A DNA stretch of 16,701 nt, from NCBI GenBank assembly GCA_964459305.1, contig CAYWNA010000285.1:1-16701 (forward strand), given 5' to 3'. The translations under genes and the position numbers were made by a program. Numbering within the stretch: position 1 is the first letter of the stretch; each line of letters opens with the position of its first letter. Shown here in pieces: positions 1 through 8,500 of the stretch. The notes beneath the pieces are model-generated. The model was not told the origin of the DNA. It did no database searches and worked only from the letters and a program-made list of their open reading frames with translations. The DNA comes from CAYWNA01 sp964459305 (GTDB lineage Bacteria > Planctomycetota > Planctomycetia > Pirellulales > Pirellulaceae).

Positions 1-44
1 ACGATTAAGAAGGGCCGGTCATACGGTTACTGGGCTGTGAACGC

Positions 45-368
45 TTACGCTCGGACTAGGCCCCAGGTCATATAAGCCAATCCGAATCCCAAGAGCAGCC
101 ATCCCGCGATGTCGCCCCGGGCCGCCTCAAACCACTCCAGTCCACTCAGGGCCAGGCCCAATCCGATGCCCAGGGCGCCCAGGATAATCGAGCTCAAGAC
201 ATGGCCCACGCCGCACGCAAGGGTAATCGCCATCGTTCGCAGTAACGACCAGTCACCAACACGAGCCATTGCAATGAACGGCACGTAATGATCCGGGCCG
301 GCCAGCGTGTGCATAAAGCCGATGAATGCGGCCGTTGCGATCAATGCTCCGAGTGTGGTTTCGTCCAT
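45..368 (-). CDS. Truncated UreH/TauE-like nickel/cobalt-type transporter (N-terminal half)
   Basis: This 107-residue membrane protein matches the N-terminal half of the UreH/RcnA/TauE-SafE-like transporter group. Seen: a first helix ending in His20, then GPDH (24-27), a second helix with GVGH (53-56), and a third helix at about 88-104 ending in GLVRA and a TAA stop. In full-length relatives (about 200-240 residues, from memory) this point is followed by a His-rich cytoplasmic loop and three more helices, and none of that is present before position 1. The start directly abuts the stop of the upstream cytochrome gene (TAA|ATG), and AGGAA in the last codons of that gene serves as its ribosome site, so the two are translationally coupled. 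The likely role is metal-ion (Ni/Co) or small-solute transport at the inner membrane. The missing half suggests a broken or split gene. Confidence 0.75.
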   Translation of the reverse strand: MDETTLGALIATAAFIGFMHTLAGPDHYVPFIAMARVGDWSLLRTMAITLACGVGHVLSSIILGALGIGLGLALSGLEWFEAARGDIAGWLLLGFGLAYMTWGLVRA

Positions 369-1022
369 TTATTCCTGCTGACTCTCTGGTTTCGAATCCC
401 GGCCTTTGCCCTTGGAGGCCGCCTCGGCACCTATGATTAGCTTGCCAGTTCGTTTGTCCCAACGCACCGTTCGCGATTCCAGCCGGTGCTTCCCGTGGCA
501 ATCGGTGCACACGATTTTGCTCATATCCGTTTTCTGCGGACACCGCTCTCGCCAGCGGGCGACGATTTTCTTCGCCGGAGCGTCATGGGTGTCGTGGCAC
601 TCCTGGCAGGCTTCGTCGATCTTGTCCAGCGGATACATAGTGTCGGGCGGAGTGATGTTGTCTTCGTCATTGCGGTGTGCCACCGACTCGCCGTGACACT
701 CCATGCAAGCAATCTCTTGCTTGGCATGGACCCGCATGAGGTACTCCTCGCGGTAGTTGTTGTGACAGACAAAGCAGGCTTGATTGATGGTGAGAAAACT
801 CTCGTCTTTCTTCTTGGATGGTTCCTCCAGCAGCAACGGAGTGCTTTTGTCTACCACTAAAGGAGGTAGTTTGCTTGGTTTGGCCCCTGATTCGTTGTCC
901 TTCGGTTCCGCGGCATGAGAAATTGGCGACAGGGCTCCTCTTTGACCCGCGCTAGCCAGCCAAAGGCTGAAAAAGCACACACAGCCCAGTACGGCAAACA
1001 CAATTGCGGGCAGGCGTTTCAT
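369..1022 (-). CDS. Periplasmic tetraheme c-type cytochrome
   Basis: The product is a 217-residue exported multiheme cytochrome. An N-terminal signal or anchor (residues 1-25, KR followed by a hydrophobic stretch) is followed by a Lys/Pro-rich linker. Four CXXCH heme-c motifs then follow: CFVCH (83-87), CMECH (106-110), CQECH (139-143) and CTDCH (172-176). Extra histidines (for example His99, His116, His146, His179) could be distal ligands, as in NapC/NrfH-type and cytochrome c3-like multiheme folds. The C-terminus is charged and probably disordered. The start at 1022 has GAGGAG about 12 bases upstream. Its stop touches the start of the transporter-like gene, making a two-gene operon. The likely role is electron transfer in the periplasm. 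The partner is unknown, and assignment to a named cytochrome family is not possible by eye. Confidence 0.88.
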   Translation of the reverse strand: MKRLPAIVFAVLGCVCFFSLWLASAGQRGALSPISHAAEPKDNESGAKPSKLPPLVVDKSTPLLLEEPSKKKDESFLTINQACFVCHNNYREEYLMRVHAKQEIACMECHGESVAHRNDEDNITPPDTMYPLDKIDEACQECHDTHDAPAKKIVARWRERCPQKTDMSKIVCTDCHGKHRLESRTVRWDKRTGKLIIGAEAASKGKGRDSKPESQQE

Positions 1023-1437
1023 TGATATGTCTTTCTCCTCGGGTGGTACTCAGCAAAGCCATTATGGCAACGCTGCCCATTGGCCGCAACCGAGCGCGCC
1101 AGTGGGTTGGACGCAACGTGCGCACCAAAGAAATATGGGGGTCCCCGATACAATGCGGGATTTCACCGAGCCGCGGGTGGTATAGAAACGTGCCCCACGT
1201 CGACGAAACTTCGATCAAGGCCATCTGCCGCCCATACTATCTGAACCGATTTCCAAACGACGTTCAAGGAACGCAGCGCGAAGTTTCGCTGTATTTGCCC
1301 TGAATTGCGCATCTACCCCATTTATATGAAACGGAAAAGTCGATTAAACCTTCAGAGTCGTCACAACCGATACTTCTGACGAACCCTGTTCGCTGGGCTG
1401 GAACACCGCAACTCCGTCATCAGCAGGAAGATAAAAG
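1023..1437. other. Divergent intergenic region, no gene seen
   Basis: This 415-base gap separates the minus-strand cytochrome operon from the plus-strand DUF11 gene, so it must hold two divergent promoters. I see no convincing -35/-10 pair on either strand; an AT-rich patch around 1320-1330 is the best place for a plus-strand -10. The short open frames across it have no recognisable protein features. Confidence 0.5.
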
Positions 1438-3540
1438 ATGCCACGCATACTCAAGGGACTTGTCGCTCTCACCGTTCTCAGCAGCATCGTCGCGGCCATT
1501 GTCGAAGCCCAGGATAATTCGGGTGACACCATGATGCTGGCAGCTTCGCCGCAGACGCCTGACGTCGCCAAAAGTCCTTTGCTTGCCAAGCATCTCACCT
1601 CCGTCGGTCGTTCCGTAGCGTCGGAGTATGCTGCTGGAACGGCCACGCTGCAGTCGCCTCTGTCGCCCAATGGACCAATGAATGTCTTGGCGACGGAGCC
1701 TCCCCCAACGCTTTTGGCCGCTGACACTGGCGCGTTGAGGTCAGTTGTTAAGCGCAAGACCAGCGATACGAAACCCACAAATCCTGCGCCTCCAGCGACA
1801 ACAAAAGCAACAACTGAGCCAGAAGAAGCGGAGCCGACGCAGCCGCCGACTGCCTCGATCCCCAGCAATTCCGACAAAACGTCATCCAGGCGCACGCATC
1901 GTGCCGCCGCTCCATCGGGAAAAGTCCGGTCGGTAACGCCGTCTGGCATTCCGTCGAAGCCGGTTTCATCCCGACGGGTGGAACAAGTCGGCGAGAGCTC
2001 CGGTGGAAGCGCTAAATCTGGGGCCCTTTCGAGCAGTGCTGGGGCATTGTTGCGCGTCGACACCATCGGCCCTGAGACAATCGTTCTGGGAGAAGAAGCA
2101 CGCTACGTCATTCGTCTCGCCAACCAGAGTAATACCGAGGCAAAACAGGTTCAGGTGCGTGCTGCGATTCCTGAGAATGTGCGACTTGGATCGACCGAAA
2201 CCAGCGATGGAACGGCCCGCGCCGAACAGGGGGGGCAAGGGTACAGGCTGCTGACCTGGACGGTGGACCGTCTGGGCCCGTTGGCAGAAAGAGAATTGGC
2301 GTTGAAACTGATTCCGCTCACAAATCGTCCGTTCGAACTGGCGGTTGAGTGGTCTGTTTCGCCCATCGCCTCTTCGGCTCACATCAAAGTGCAGCAGCCG
2401 ATGCTGGAAATCGCGCTCAGCGGCCCTGGCGAGATCACCTATGGCGACATCCGAGCGTACACCGTCGTCTTGACCAACCCCGGTACGGGTGACGCGAAAA
2501 GCGTGTCGGTGTATGTATCGATGGGCGCCGCCGTTGCGGACACGCTCGATGTCGGTACTATCCCCGCGGGCGGGAGCCGCAAGTTGGATGTCGAAGTGGC
2601 GGCCCGTCAGGCTGGAGCCATGCAGATCGTCGCCACAGCAAGCGGCGACAACAACCTTCGGGCGCAGGCCTCCGAACAAATCCTTGTCCAGCGGGCTGAA
2701 CTGGAAATCGAGGCGGTCGGTCCACAACTGAAGTACACGGGTTCGGTGGGAACCTACCAGGTGCGCGTAGCAAACGTCGGCGACGCCCAGGCAAAAAAGG
2801 TCCAGGCGATGGTCTATTTGCCGGCAGGGGTCAAGTACGTCAGAGGAATCGAGAACGCAACGGAAGGCGAGGACTCGGTGTCTTGGCAACTGGGTGAACT
2901 TGCCCCTGGCACGGAGCGGACATATCGTTTCTATTGCGAGCTTAGTGCGGAAGGCAACGCCCTCTTCCGGTTCGCAGCTCGTGAGGGCAGCGGATTGCAG
3001 GCCGCCAGTGATGTGACGACGCAAGTCGAGGCCGTTGCGGATCTGAAATTGACCGTCAACGACCCGAAGGGACCGATTCCGATTGGTGAGGAGACCACGT
3101 ACGAGATTCAAATCACCAACCGAGGTTCGAAAGCCGCTACGCAGGTTCAGGTAGTTGCCCAGTTCTCCGAAGGCATCGAACCGGTGGCTGCAGAAGGCAT
3201 ACGAGCAGACATCGTTCCCGGTCAGGTCATATTCCAGCCAATTCTTCGGATCGCTCCTGACGAGACCGCGACCTTGACGATCAAGGCCAAGGCGGAAACC
3301 GATGGCAATCACGTGTTCCGCGCCGAGGTGAAATGCGCCGACCCCGAAACACGGCTGGTTGCCGAGGACACCACAAAGTTCTTTGGGGATGACAAACTGA
3401 GCTTCCCCAGGAGCCCTTCGATCGCAACGCCCCGAAACCAAAGCGCGCCATCACCGCGAATTGGTAGCGGCAATCAAGGCTCGCCGTCGCCGCGAATTGG
3501 CACCAGGCCCGTCTGGAACGACAACAGCTCAGAAGAGTAA
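1438..3540 (+). CDS. Secreted DUF11-repeat (OmcB-like) protein
   Basis: The product is a 700-residue exported protein. AGGAAG seven bases before the ATG supports this start. Residues 1-24 form a signal peptide with likely cleavage after Ala24. Residues 25-205 are a low-complexity Pro/Thr/Ser/Ala linker. Four Ig-like beta-sandwich repeats of the DUF11 type follow, at about 206-318, 322-417, 421-531 and 535-645. Each opens with a pattern like L-x-I/V-x-G-P and contains a Y-x-V/I-x-(I/L/V)-x-N-x-G core (TYEIQITNRGSKAATQVQV in repeat four). The tail carries a short duplication, SPRIG at 672-676 and 684-688, then acidic residues. DUF11 proteins are cell-surface or envelope structural proteins in bacteria, and planctomycetes often encode several. 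A wall or scaffold role is inferred. No enzyme motifs are visible. The gene appears to be transcribed alone. Confidence 0.85.
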   Translation: MPRILKGLVALTVLSSIVAAIVEAQDNSGDTMMLAASPQTPDVAKSPLLAKHLTSVGRSVASEYAAGTATLQSPLSPNGPMNVLATEPPPTLLAADTGALRSVVKRKTSDTKPTNPAPPATTKATTEPEEAEPTQPPTASIPSNSDKTSSRRTHRAAAPSGKVRSVTPSGIPSKPVSSRRVEQVGESSGGSAKSGALSSSAGALLRVDTIGPETIVLGEEARYVIRLANQSNTEAKQVQVRAAIPENVRLGSTETSDGTARAEQGGQGYRLLTWTVDRLGPLAERELALKLIPLTNRPFELAVEWSVSPIASSAHIKVQQPMLEIALSGPGEITYGDIRAYTVVLTNPGTGDAKSVSVYVSMGAAVADTLDVGTIPAGGSRKLDVEVAARQAGAMQIVATASGDNNLRAQASEQILVQRAELEIEAVGPQLKYTGSVGTYQVRVANVGDAQAKKVQAMVYLPAGVKYVRGIENATEGEDSVSWQLGELAPGTERTYRFYCELSAEGNALFRFAAREGSGLQAASDVTTQVEAVADLKLTVNDPKGPIPIGEETTYEIQITNRGSKAATQVQVVAQFSEGIEPVAAEGIRADIVPGQVIFQPILRIAPDETATLTIKAKAETDGNHVFRAEVKCADPETRLVAEDTTKFFGDDKLSFPRSPSIATPRNQSAPSPRIGSGNQGSPSPRIGTRPVWNDNSSEE

Positions 3541-3648
3541 CCTCCTCCTTTCGAAGGCAGCGGGGGCGGTACGTCGGGCGCGTGGACGGTGGTTCTAGCC
3601 GCCACTCGTCGAGTTCCGCCCCTGCTGCTTTTCTTGTTGCAGCGATCC

Positions 3649-3677
3649 CTGGCAGCGAACCGGGAACCTGCTATGAT
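3649..3677 (+). promoter_or_regulatory. Extended -10 sigma70-type promoter for the aminotransferase
   Basis: CTGGCA (3649-3654, four of six matches to TTGACA) is separated by exactly 17 bases from TATGAT (3672-3677, five of six matches). TGC directly before the -10 makes an extended -10 element. Transcription would start near 3684, giving a leader of about 88 bases before the aminotransferase start. Confidence 0.5.
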
Positions 3678-3771
3678 TGTCCGATTGTTGTGGGCGAATC
3701 CCCGATTTCGCTCGCCGCGACCGTCTTACCTCTGATCCCATAAGTTCCGCTCGCCAGCAGGAAGGTGCGTG

Positions 3772-4962
3772 ATGCTTGAGACTCTGCAAATGGCTCCCCC
3801 CGACGCGATTCTTGGGTTAACCGAAGCATTCAAGAAGGACCCCAATCCAGACAAGATCAACCTGAGCGTGGGCGTTTATCAGGATGGGGAAGGGCGAACG
3901 CCTATTTTGGACTGTGTAAAGGAGGCGGAGCGTCGTTTGCTCGACACGCGGAACAGCAAGAGTTACTTGGCCATCACTGGAATCGCCGAGTACGGGACGT
4001 TGGTTCGAAAGCTCGTTTTTGGCGCAGATCATCCGCTGGTGGCCAATGGCTGGGCCGCAACGCTGCAAACGCCGGGCGGCACGGGCGCCTGTCGCGTGGC
4101 CGGCGATTTCCTGGCACATAAACTGGGCATCCGCCGGATCTGGTTGAGCGATCCTACGTGGGCCAATCATCCTGCCATCTTCAAGGCAGCGGGGCTGGAG
4201 GTCGAAACCTATCCCTATCTGGATGGCGCCGGGACCGGGTTCGACTTCGATGCTATGCTGGGCGCCCTGGAGGGGGTGCCGGCCGGCGATGCCGTCTGCC
4301 TGCACGGCTGCTGCCACAACCCCAGCGGGATCGACCCCACGGTTGACCAGTGGACTCAGATCGCGGGCGTCATTGCGGAGCGGGATTTGTTTCCGCTGGT
4401 GGATTTCGCGTATCAGGGATTCAGTGACGGCCTGTCCGAAGACGCAGCCGGTGTGCGCGAACTGTGCTCGCATGTGAGCGAGTTGTTGATTGGCAGTTCG
4501 TTTTCGAAGAACTTCGGCCTGTACAGCGAGCGGACCGGAGCGTTGACGCTTGTCGGCCGATCGGCGGAAGCGACGGAAATCGCGCTAAGCCACGCGAAGA
4601 TCTGTGTGCGGACGAACTACTCGAATCCGCCCGAGCACGGTGGCGCCATCGTAACGACGGTCCTGGCCGACGACGAGCTCCGCGCCGGGTGGGAGCGCGA
4701 GGTGGCTGGCATGCGAGACAGGATCAACGGCATGCGACACCTGTTTGCCGACACGATGAAAGCGAAAGGTGCATCGCGAGATTTTTCGTTCATTACTGGC
4801 CAGCGCGGAATATTCTCCTTCTCTGGACTGACGCCCCTTCAGGTAGACGAACTGCGTACGAAGTACTCCATCTACGTTGTGCGAAGCGGCCGCATCAACG
4901 TCGCAGGCCTGACAGAAGCCAACATGGATCAGTTCTGCGACGCCATTATTTCGGTCCTGTGA
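3772..4962 (+). CDS. Class I aspartate/aromatic aminotransferase (AspC/TyrB type)
   Basis: This PLP enzyme moves an amino group between aspartate or an aromatic amino acid and 2-oxoglutarate, in the cytoplasm. The 396-residue length equals that of E. coli AspC, and similarity runs end to end. Residues, counted from ATG 3772: Trp130 in DPTWANH, Asn184 in HGCCHNPSG, Asp211 and Tyr214 in DFAYQGF, the PLP lysine Lys246 in SSFSKNFGLY, and Arg254. Arg280 (VRTNYSNPPEHGG) and Arg374 (SGRINVAG) are the two arginines that bind the dicarboxylic substrate in this subgroup. A GTG lies at 3769, but AGGAAGG at 3759-3765 is six bases from the ATG and only three from the GTG, so 3772 is preferred. The gene looks single. 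Aspartate versus aromatic preference cannot be decided from sequence. Confidence 0.95.
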   Translation: MLETLQMAPPDAILGLTEAFKKDPNPDKINLSVGVYQDGEGRTPILDCVKEAERRLLDTRNSKSYLAITGIAEYGTLVRKLVFGADHPLVANGWAATLQTPGGTGACRVAGDFLAHKLGIRRIWLSDPTWANHPAIFKAAGLEVETYPYLDGAGTGFDFDAMLGALEGVPAGDAVCLHGCCHNPSGIDPTVDQWTQIAGVIAERDLFPLVDFAYQGFSDGLSEDAAGVRELCSHVSELLIGSSFSKNFGLYSERTGALTLVGRSAEATEIALSHAKICVRTNYSNPPEHGGAIVTTVLADDELRAGWEREVAGMRDRINGMRHLFADTMKAKGASRDFSFITGQRGIFSFSGLTPLQVDELRTKYSIYVVRSGRINVAGLTEANMDQFCDAIISVL

Positions 4963-5324
4963 CGTGGTCAGACTGGGAACGGCCTTCGTTCGATTATTGA
5001 TCGAGCTATCGCCGACACCCGAACAAGTGTCCAATTTGCAGGCCGGACCAAGCAAACCGTGCCATTGCCGGAACATCGGCCTCTTTCTATCGGCGTTGTT
5101 GACGGTACGGGTTGTCAGAGCGATCAAGCTGGTTTGCGCCGTTCCGGCAAAGGTTCGGCCTCGATCCGGCCTACGCGGTGCGCAATTGGACCTAGAAGTC
5201 AATCACTTCCGCAGCCGATTCTCGTATAGCCACGGTCTTGACTCGCGCGAGTAAACTCGTCTCGGTGGATTGGTACCACTGGCAGGCGACGGGCTTCGGC
5301 GTGTAGCGGTGAGGGCGACTTGGC
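4963..5324. other. Intergenic region with weak inverted repeats
   Basis: No gene is supported here. An open frame at 4964-5254 has no recognisable features. A perfect 10-bp inverted repeat (TTGCCGGAAC at 5065-5074 and its complement at 5141-5150) and a 7-bp one (GCAAACC at 5052-5058, complement at 5131-5137) are present. They are interleaved, not nested, so they do not make one simple hairpin. I see no intrinsic terminator for the aminotransferase gene. Confidence 0.4.
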
Positions 5325-5353
5325 CTGACAGTCTGATGCCTTCAATATATAAT
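5325..5353 (+). promoter_or_regulatory. Near-consensus sigma70-type promoter for the diheme/SUMF1 gene
   Basis: CTGACA (5325-5330, five of six matches) is followed after exactly 17 bases by a perfect TATAAT (5348-5353). Transcription would start near 5360. The leader would be about 210 bases and would include the perfect palindrome at 5408-5475 before the start codon at 5572. Confidence 0.7.
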
Positions 5354-5407
5354 CAGTCGAAGTCCCGCTGGACGGAGGGATGTCCAGATGGGCGCAGGAA
5401 GGGGTTT

Positions 5408-5475
5408 GTAGCTGGATTCGCAAGAATTCAGGCGAAATGCGCCCTCACCGCCTGAATTCTTGCGAATCCAGCTAC
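5408..5475. repeat. Perfect 27-bp palindromic element (GTAGC...GCTAC)
   Basis: The arms 5408-5434 and 5449-5475 are perfect reverse complements over 27 bases, with a 14-base loop. The outer ends are GTAGCTGGATTCGC and its complement. It lies between the promoter at 5325-5353 and the start at 5572, so it would form a very stable stem in the mRNA leader. No U-tract follows, so it is not a typical intrinsic terminator. It resembles a dispersed palindromic (REP/MITE-like) repeat. The left arm is related to the element at 9612-9677 (18 of 24 positions). Confidence 0.85.
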
Positions 5476-5571
5476 GAGCTTCGTCAACGAATCGTTGCCG
5501 CCCGCAGACCCGTTCCTGCGCCCTGTCCAGATCGTAGACCTTTTGACGCAAAGGCGAGGAAGGCTGGTACC

Positions 5572-8500
5572 ATGGCCGAAAACCGCGGACGGCATCACGT
5601 AGGACGCGGCGCATCTTTCTCCCCCAGGCTTGCCCCGTTGGCACGGCTTCACGCCGCCTTCGAACAGCCATGGATGTGCGTGTGGCTGGTGGGATTGCTC
5701 GCAGCATTGTCGAACGCGATTTGGGCTGCGGAAGCGGAGTTTGAGTTCGAGGCCCGTGATTTCGACGACGGCAACGCCCGAGTGAGCCTCACCGGCCAGT
5801 CGTATGCGGACGGGCCGTCCTGCATCTGGAACGCGGGCGAGTTGCCGAACTGGGTGGAGTACGAGTTCGAGTTCCCCGTCACCGCCGACTACACCTTGTC
5901 TGTCTTGTACACCGCGTTGCAGGCGCGTCCGGTCGAGATCAGCTTGGACGAGAAGAAAGTGCACACCGGGCTCAAAGGCGTGACGGGCAACTGGAACACC
6001 AAGTCAGCCAAGTGGGAGGAGCAGTGCACGCTACACATCGCGCGTGGCAAGCACACCATTGCGCTCCGCTGTCAGGGCCCGTTTCCGCACATATGCGCGC
6101 TGCGTCTCCAGTCGTCCGTTCCGTTTCCTGACGGTTGGAAACTAGTGCGGCTCACTCTAGAGCAACGGGCCGAGCGGATACGGCAGCGCACCGAGCGAGC
6201 TCGGATCAAGGCCAAGATAGCGGCGTTGGAGGGCATCGACGTCGAAGCCGTGCGGTTGGCCATCGAAGACATGGAAAAGCAGTTTCCGGGCCGATATGAC
6301 GGGGCTCCGCACCGCAAGGCCCTGACCCAATTCAAACGCGGCCGCGCGGCCTTGTTGAAGCCACTGGCCGACGGCAAACAGGACGACACCCAATCGATCG
6401 AAGAACTGATGGCCGGCATCCGCACAGCGCTGCTGGCGAATCCGCTTTTGGATTTCGACAGGCTATTGATCGTGCGGCGGAACTTCAGTGGCAACCAGGC
6501 GCGACACGTCACCAGTTCCAATGCCGGTTTCGTGGCGCACAACTACCAGAACCACACGTCGATGCCTCGCAGTGGCTGGGACAACGAGATCGCGGTGCTC
6601 TCGAATCTCCGCGGCCAGCCGCGCATCGACGGGCTGTACAAGCCGTCGGGCGGCCAGATTCTTCGCGACGTGCGTCTCGACTTTCCCGCTGATCGCATGT
6701 TGTTCTCCAGCATCGACGCCAACGGCCGGTGGGCCATCTTTGAAATCCGCAGCGATGGCAATGGTCTCAAACAATTGACCCCGACCGACTATCCCGATCT
6801 GGACTACTTCGACGCCTGTTATTTGCCCGATGGTCGGATCATCCTGTGCTCGACGGGCAACTACTTCGGGCTGCCTTGTCTGAACGGCAACGGACAGATT
6901 GCCAGCCTGTATCTCTTGGATCCGGCGACCAAGGCGCTGCGGCAACTGACGTTCGATCAAGACAGCGACAATGACCCAGCGGTGTTGAACGATGGCCGGG
7001 TCCTGTACCAACGCTGGGAGTACAGCGACATTCCGCATTACTTTGCTCGGCGGCGGATGACCATGAATCCGGATGGCACAGGCCAGTTGGCTTTCCATGG
7101 CAGCAATTCCTGGTTCCCCACGGCGTTTCGCTTTGCCAAGCCGGTTCCCGATCATCCGACGCGGCTGGTGGGCATCATTAGCGGGCATCATGATTTCGGC
7201 GATTGCGGGCGCATGGCGATTCTCGATCCGGGGCTTGCCAGCGCCTACCCGTTCCGGTATCGCCCGACGTCGAAAGAGTGGGGCGTGGAGGGCGAGCCGA
7301 TCGCGGTGACGCCGGAGATCCTGCCGGCCGAGCAGACCGGCTTCGTGCAACTGGTTCCCGGCCGCGGCAAGACAGTGGCCGGAACGGTATGCGACGCCAT
7401 CATCGGGCATGTCTACCGCAAGGAGCTACCGGCGCTCACGACGCATCCCTGTCCACTGAGCAGCAAATACTTCCTGGTTTCGATGAAACCCACGCCGCAA
7501 AGCCTGTGGGGAATCTACCTGGTGGATGTGTTCGACAATGCGACGCTGATCGCGGAGATCGACGGCGCCGCGCTGTTCGAGCCGCAGTCGCTGACGGTCC
7601 GCCCGCGCCCGCCGGCAATCCGCGATCGGGTCGAGCCCGAATCTCCGACGGCCGAGGTGCATATCGCCGACATCTACAGCGGCCCCGGCTTGCAGGGTGT
7701 CCCGCACGGCACCGTCAAGCGTCTGCGGGTTTTTTCGTACCACTTCGGGTACAACAGCAAAGCGGGATTTCCATTTATCGGAACACAGGCTGGTTGGGAC
7801 ATAAAACGAGTGCTCGGCACGGCAGCCGTCGAACCCGACGGTTCGGCCTACTTCGAGATCCCGGCCAACACGCCAATCTCGATTCAGCCGTTGGACGAAG
7901 AAGGCCGAGCCGTGCAGCTCATGCGCAGTTGGCTGGTAGGAATGCCGGGCGAACTGGTTTCCTGTGTCGGTTGTCACGAAAACCGGCGGGAAACGCTGCC
8001 CACGCGACGCGGTCTGGCCCACGAGCGTCGCCCTCAGCCGCTGGAGCCGTGGTACGGCAGCCCGCGGCCCTTTGCCTTCGCGCACGAAGTCTTCCCCGTC
8101 TTGGAGAAACACTGTGTCGGCTGTCACGACAAGGAACCGATAGTCGGCCCACGCAGCAAGCCCTGCTTCAAGGAACCCGACATCGCCTACGACACACTCC
8201 ATCCATACACCCATCGGCCGGGCGTGGAAGCCGACATGGCATTGCTGTATCCGATGGAGTACCACGCGTCGACCAGCCTGTTGATCCAGATGCTCCAGAA
8301 GGGACATCACGGGGTGAAGCTGGCCGAGATGAGCCGCGAAGCGCGGGACCGGCTCTATTGCTGGATCGACCTGAATGTGCCCCGCGCTGGCAGTTGGAAT
8401 CCCCCGGAGTTCCAGGAATGCGATCAACGGCAGCGACGCTGTGAATTGGCAAAAGTATTCGCCAACAACGACGACGACCCGGAAGGCGAGTACCAAGCGG

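Noticed and set aside
1040..1075. CAGCAAAGCC at 1057-1064 as a second GEMM-type riboswitch
   Set aside because: The paired GGCAAACC word and both hairpins are missing.
1966..3441. 491-codon open frame antisense to the DUF11 gene
   Set aside because: It is a shadow of the real gene: no signal, no domain pattern, and a composition typical of the reverse frame of a GC-rich gene.
4964..5254. 96-codon plus-strand open frame after the aminotransferase
   Set aside because: No ribosome site and no protein-like pattern; it overlaps the inverted-repeat region.
5380..5571. Upstream extension of the diheme/SUMF1 gene to a start at 5380
   Set aside because: These 64 codons read through the palindrome and an Arg/Pro-rich stretch before the signal peptide; the ATG at 5572 has a strong, well-spaced ribosome site.
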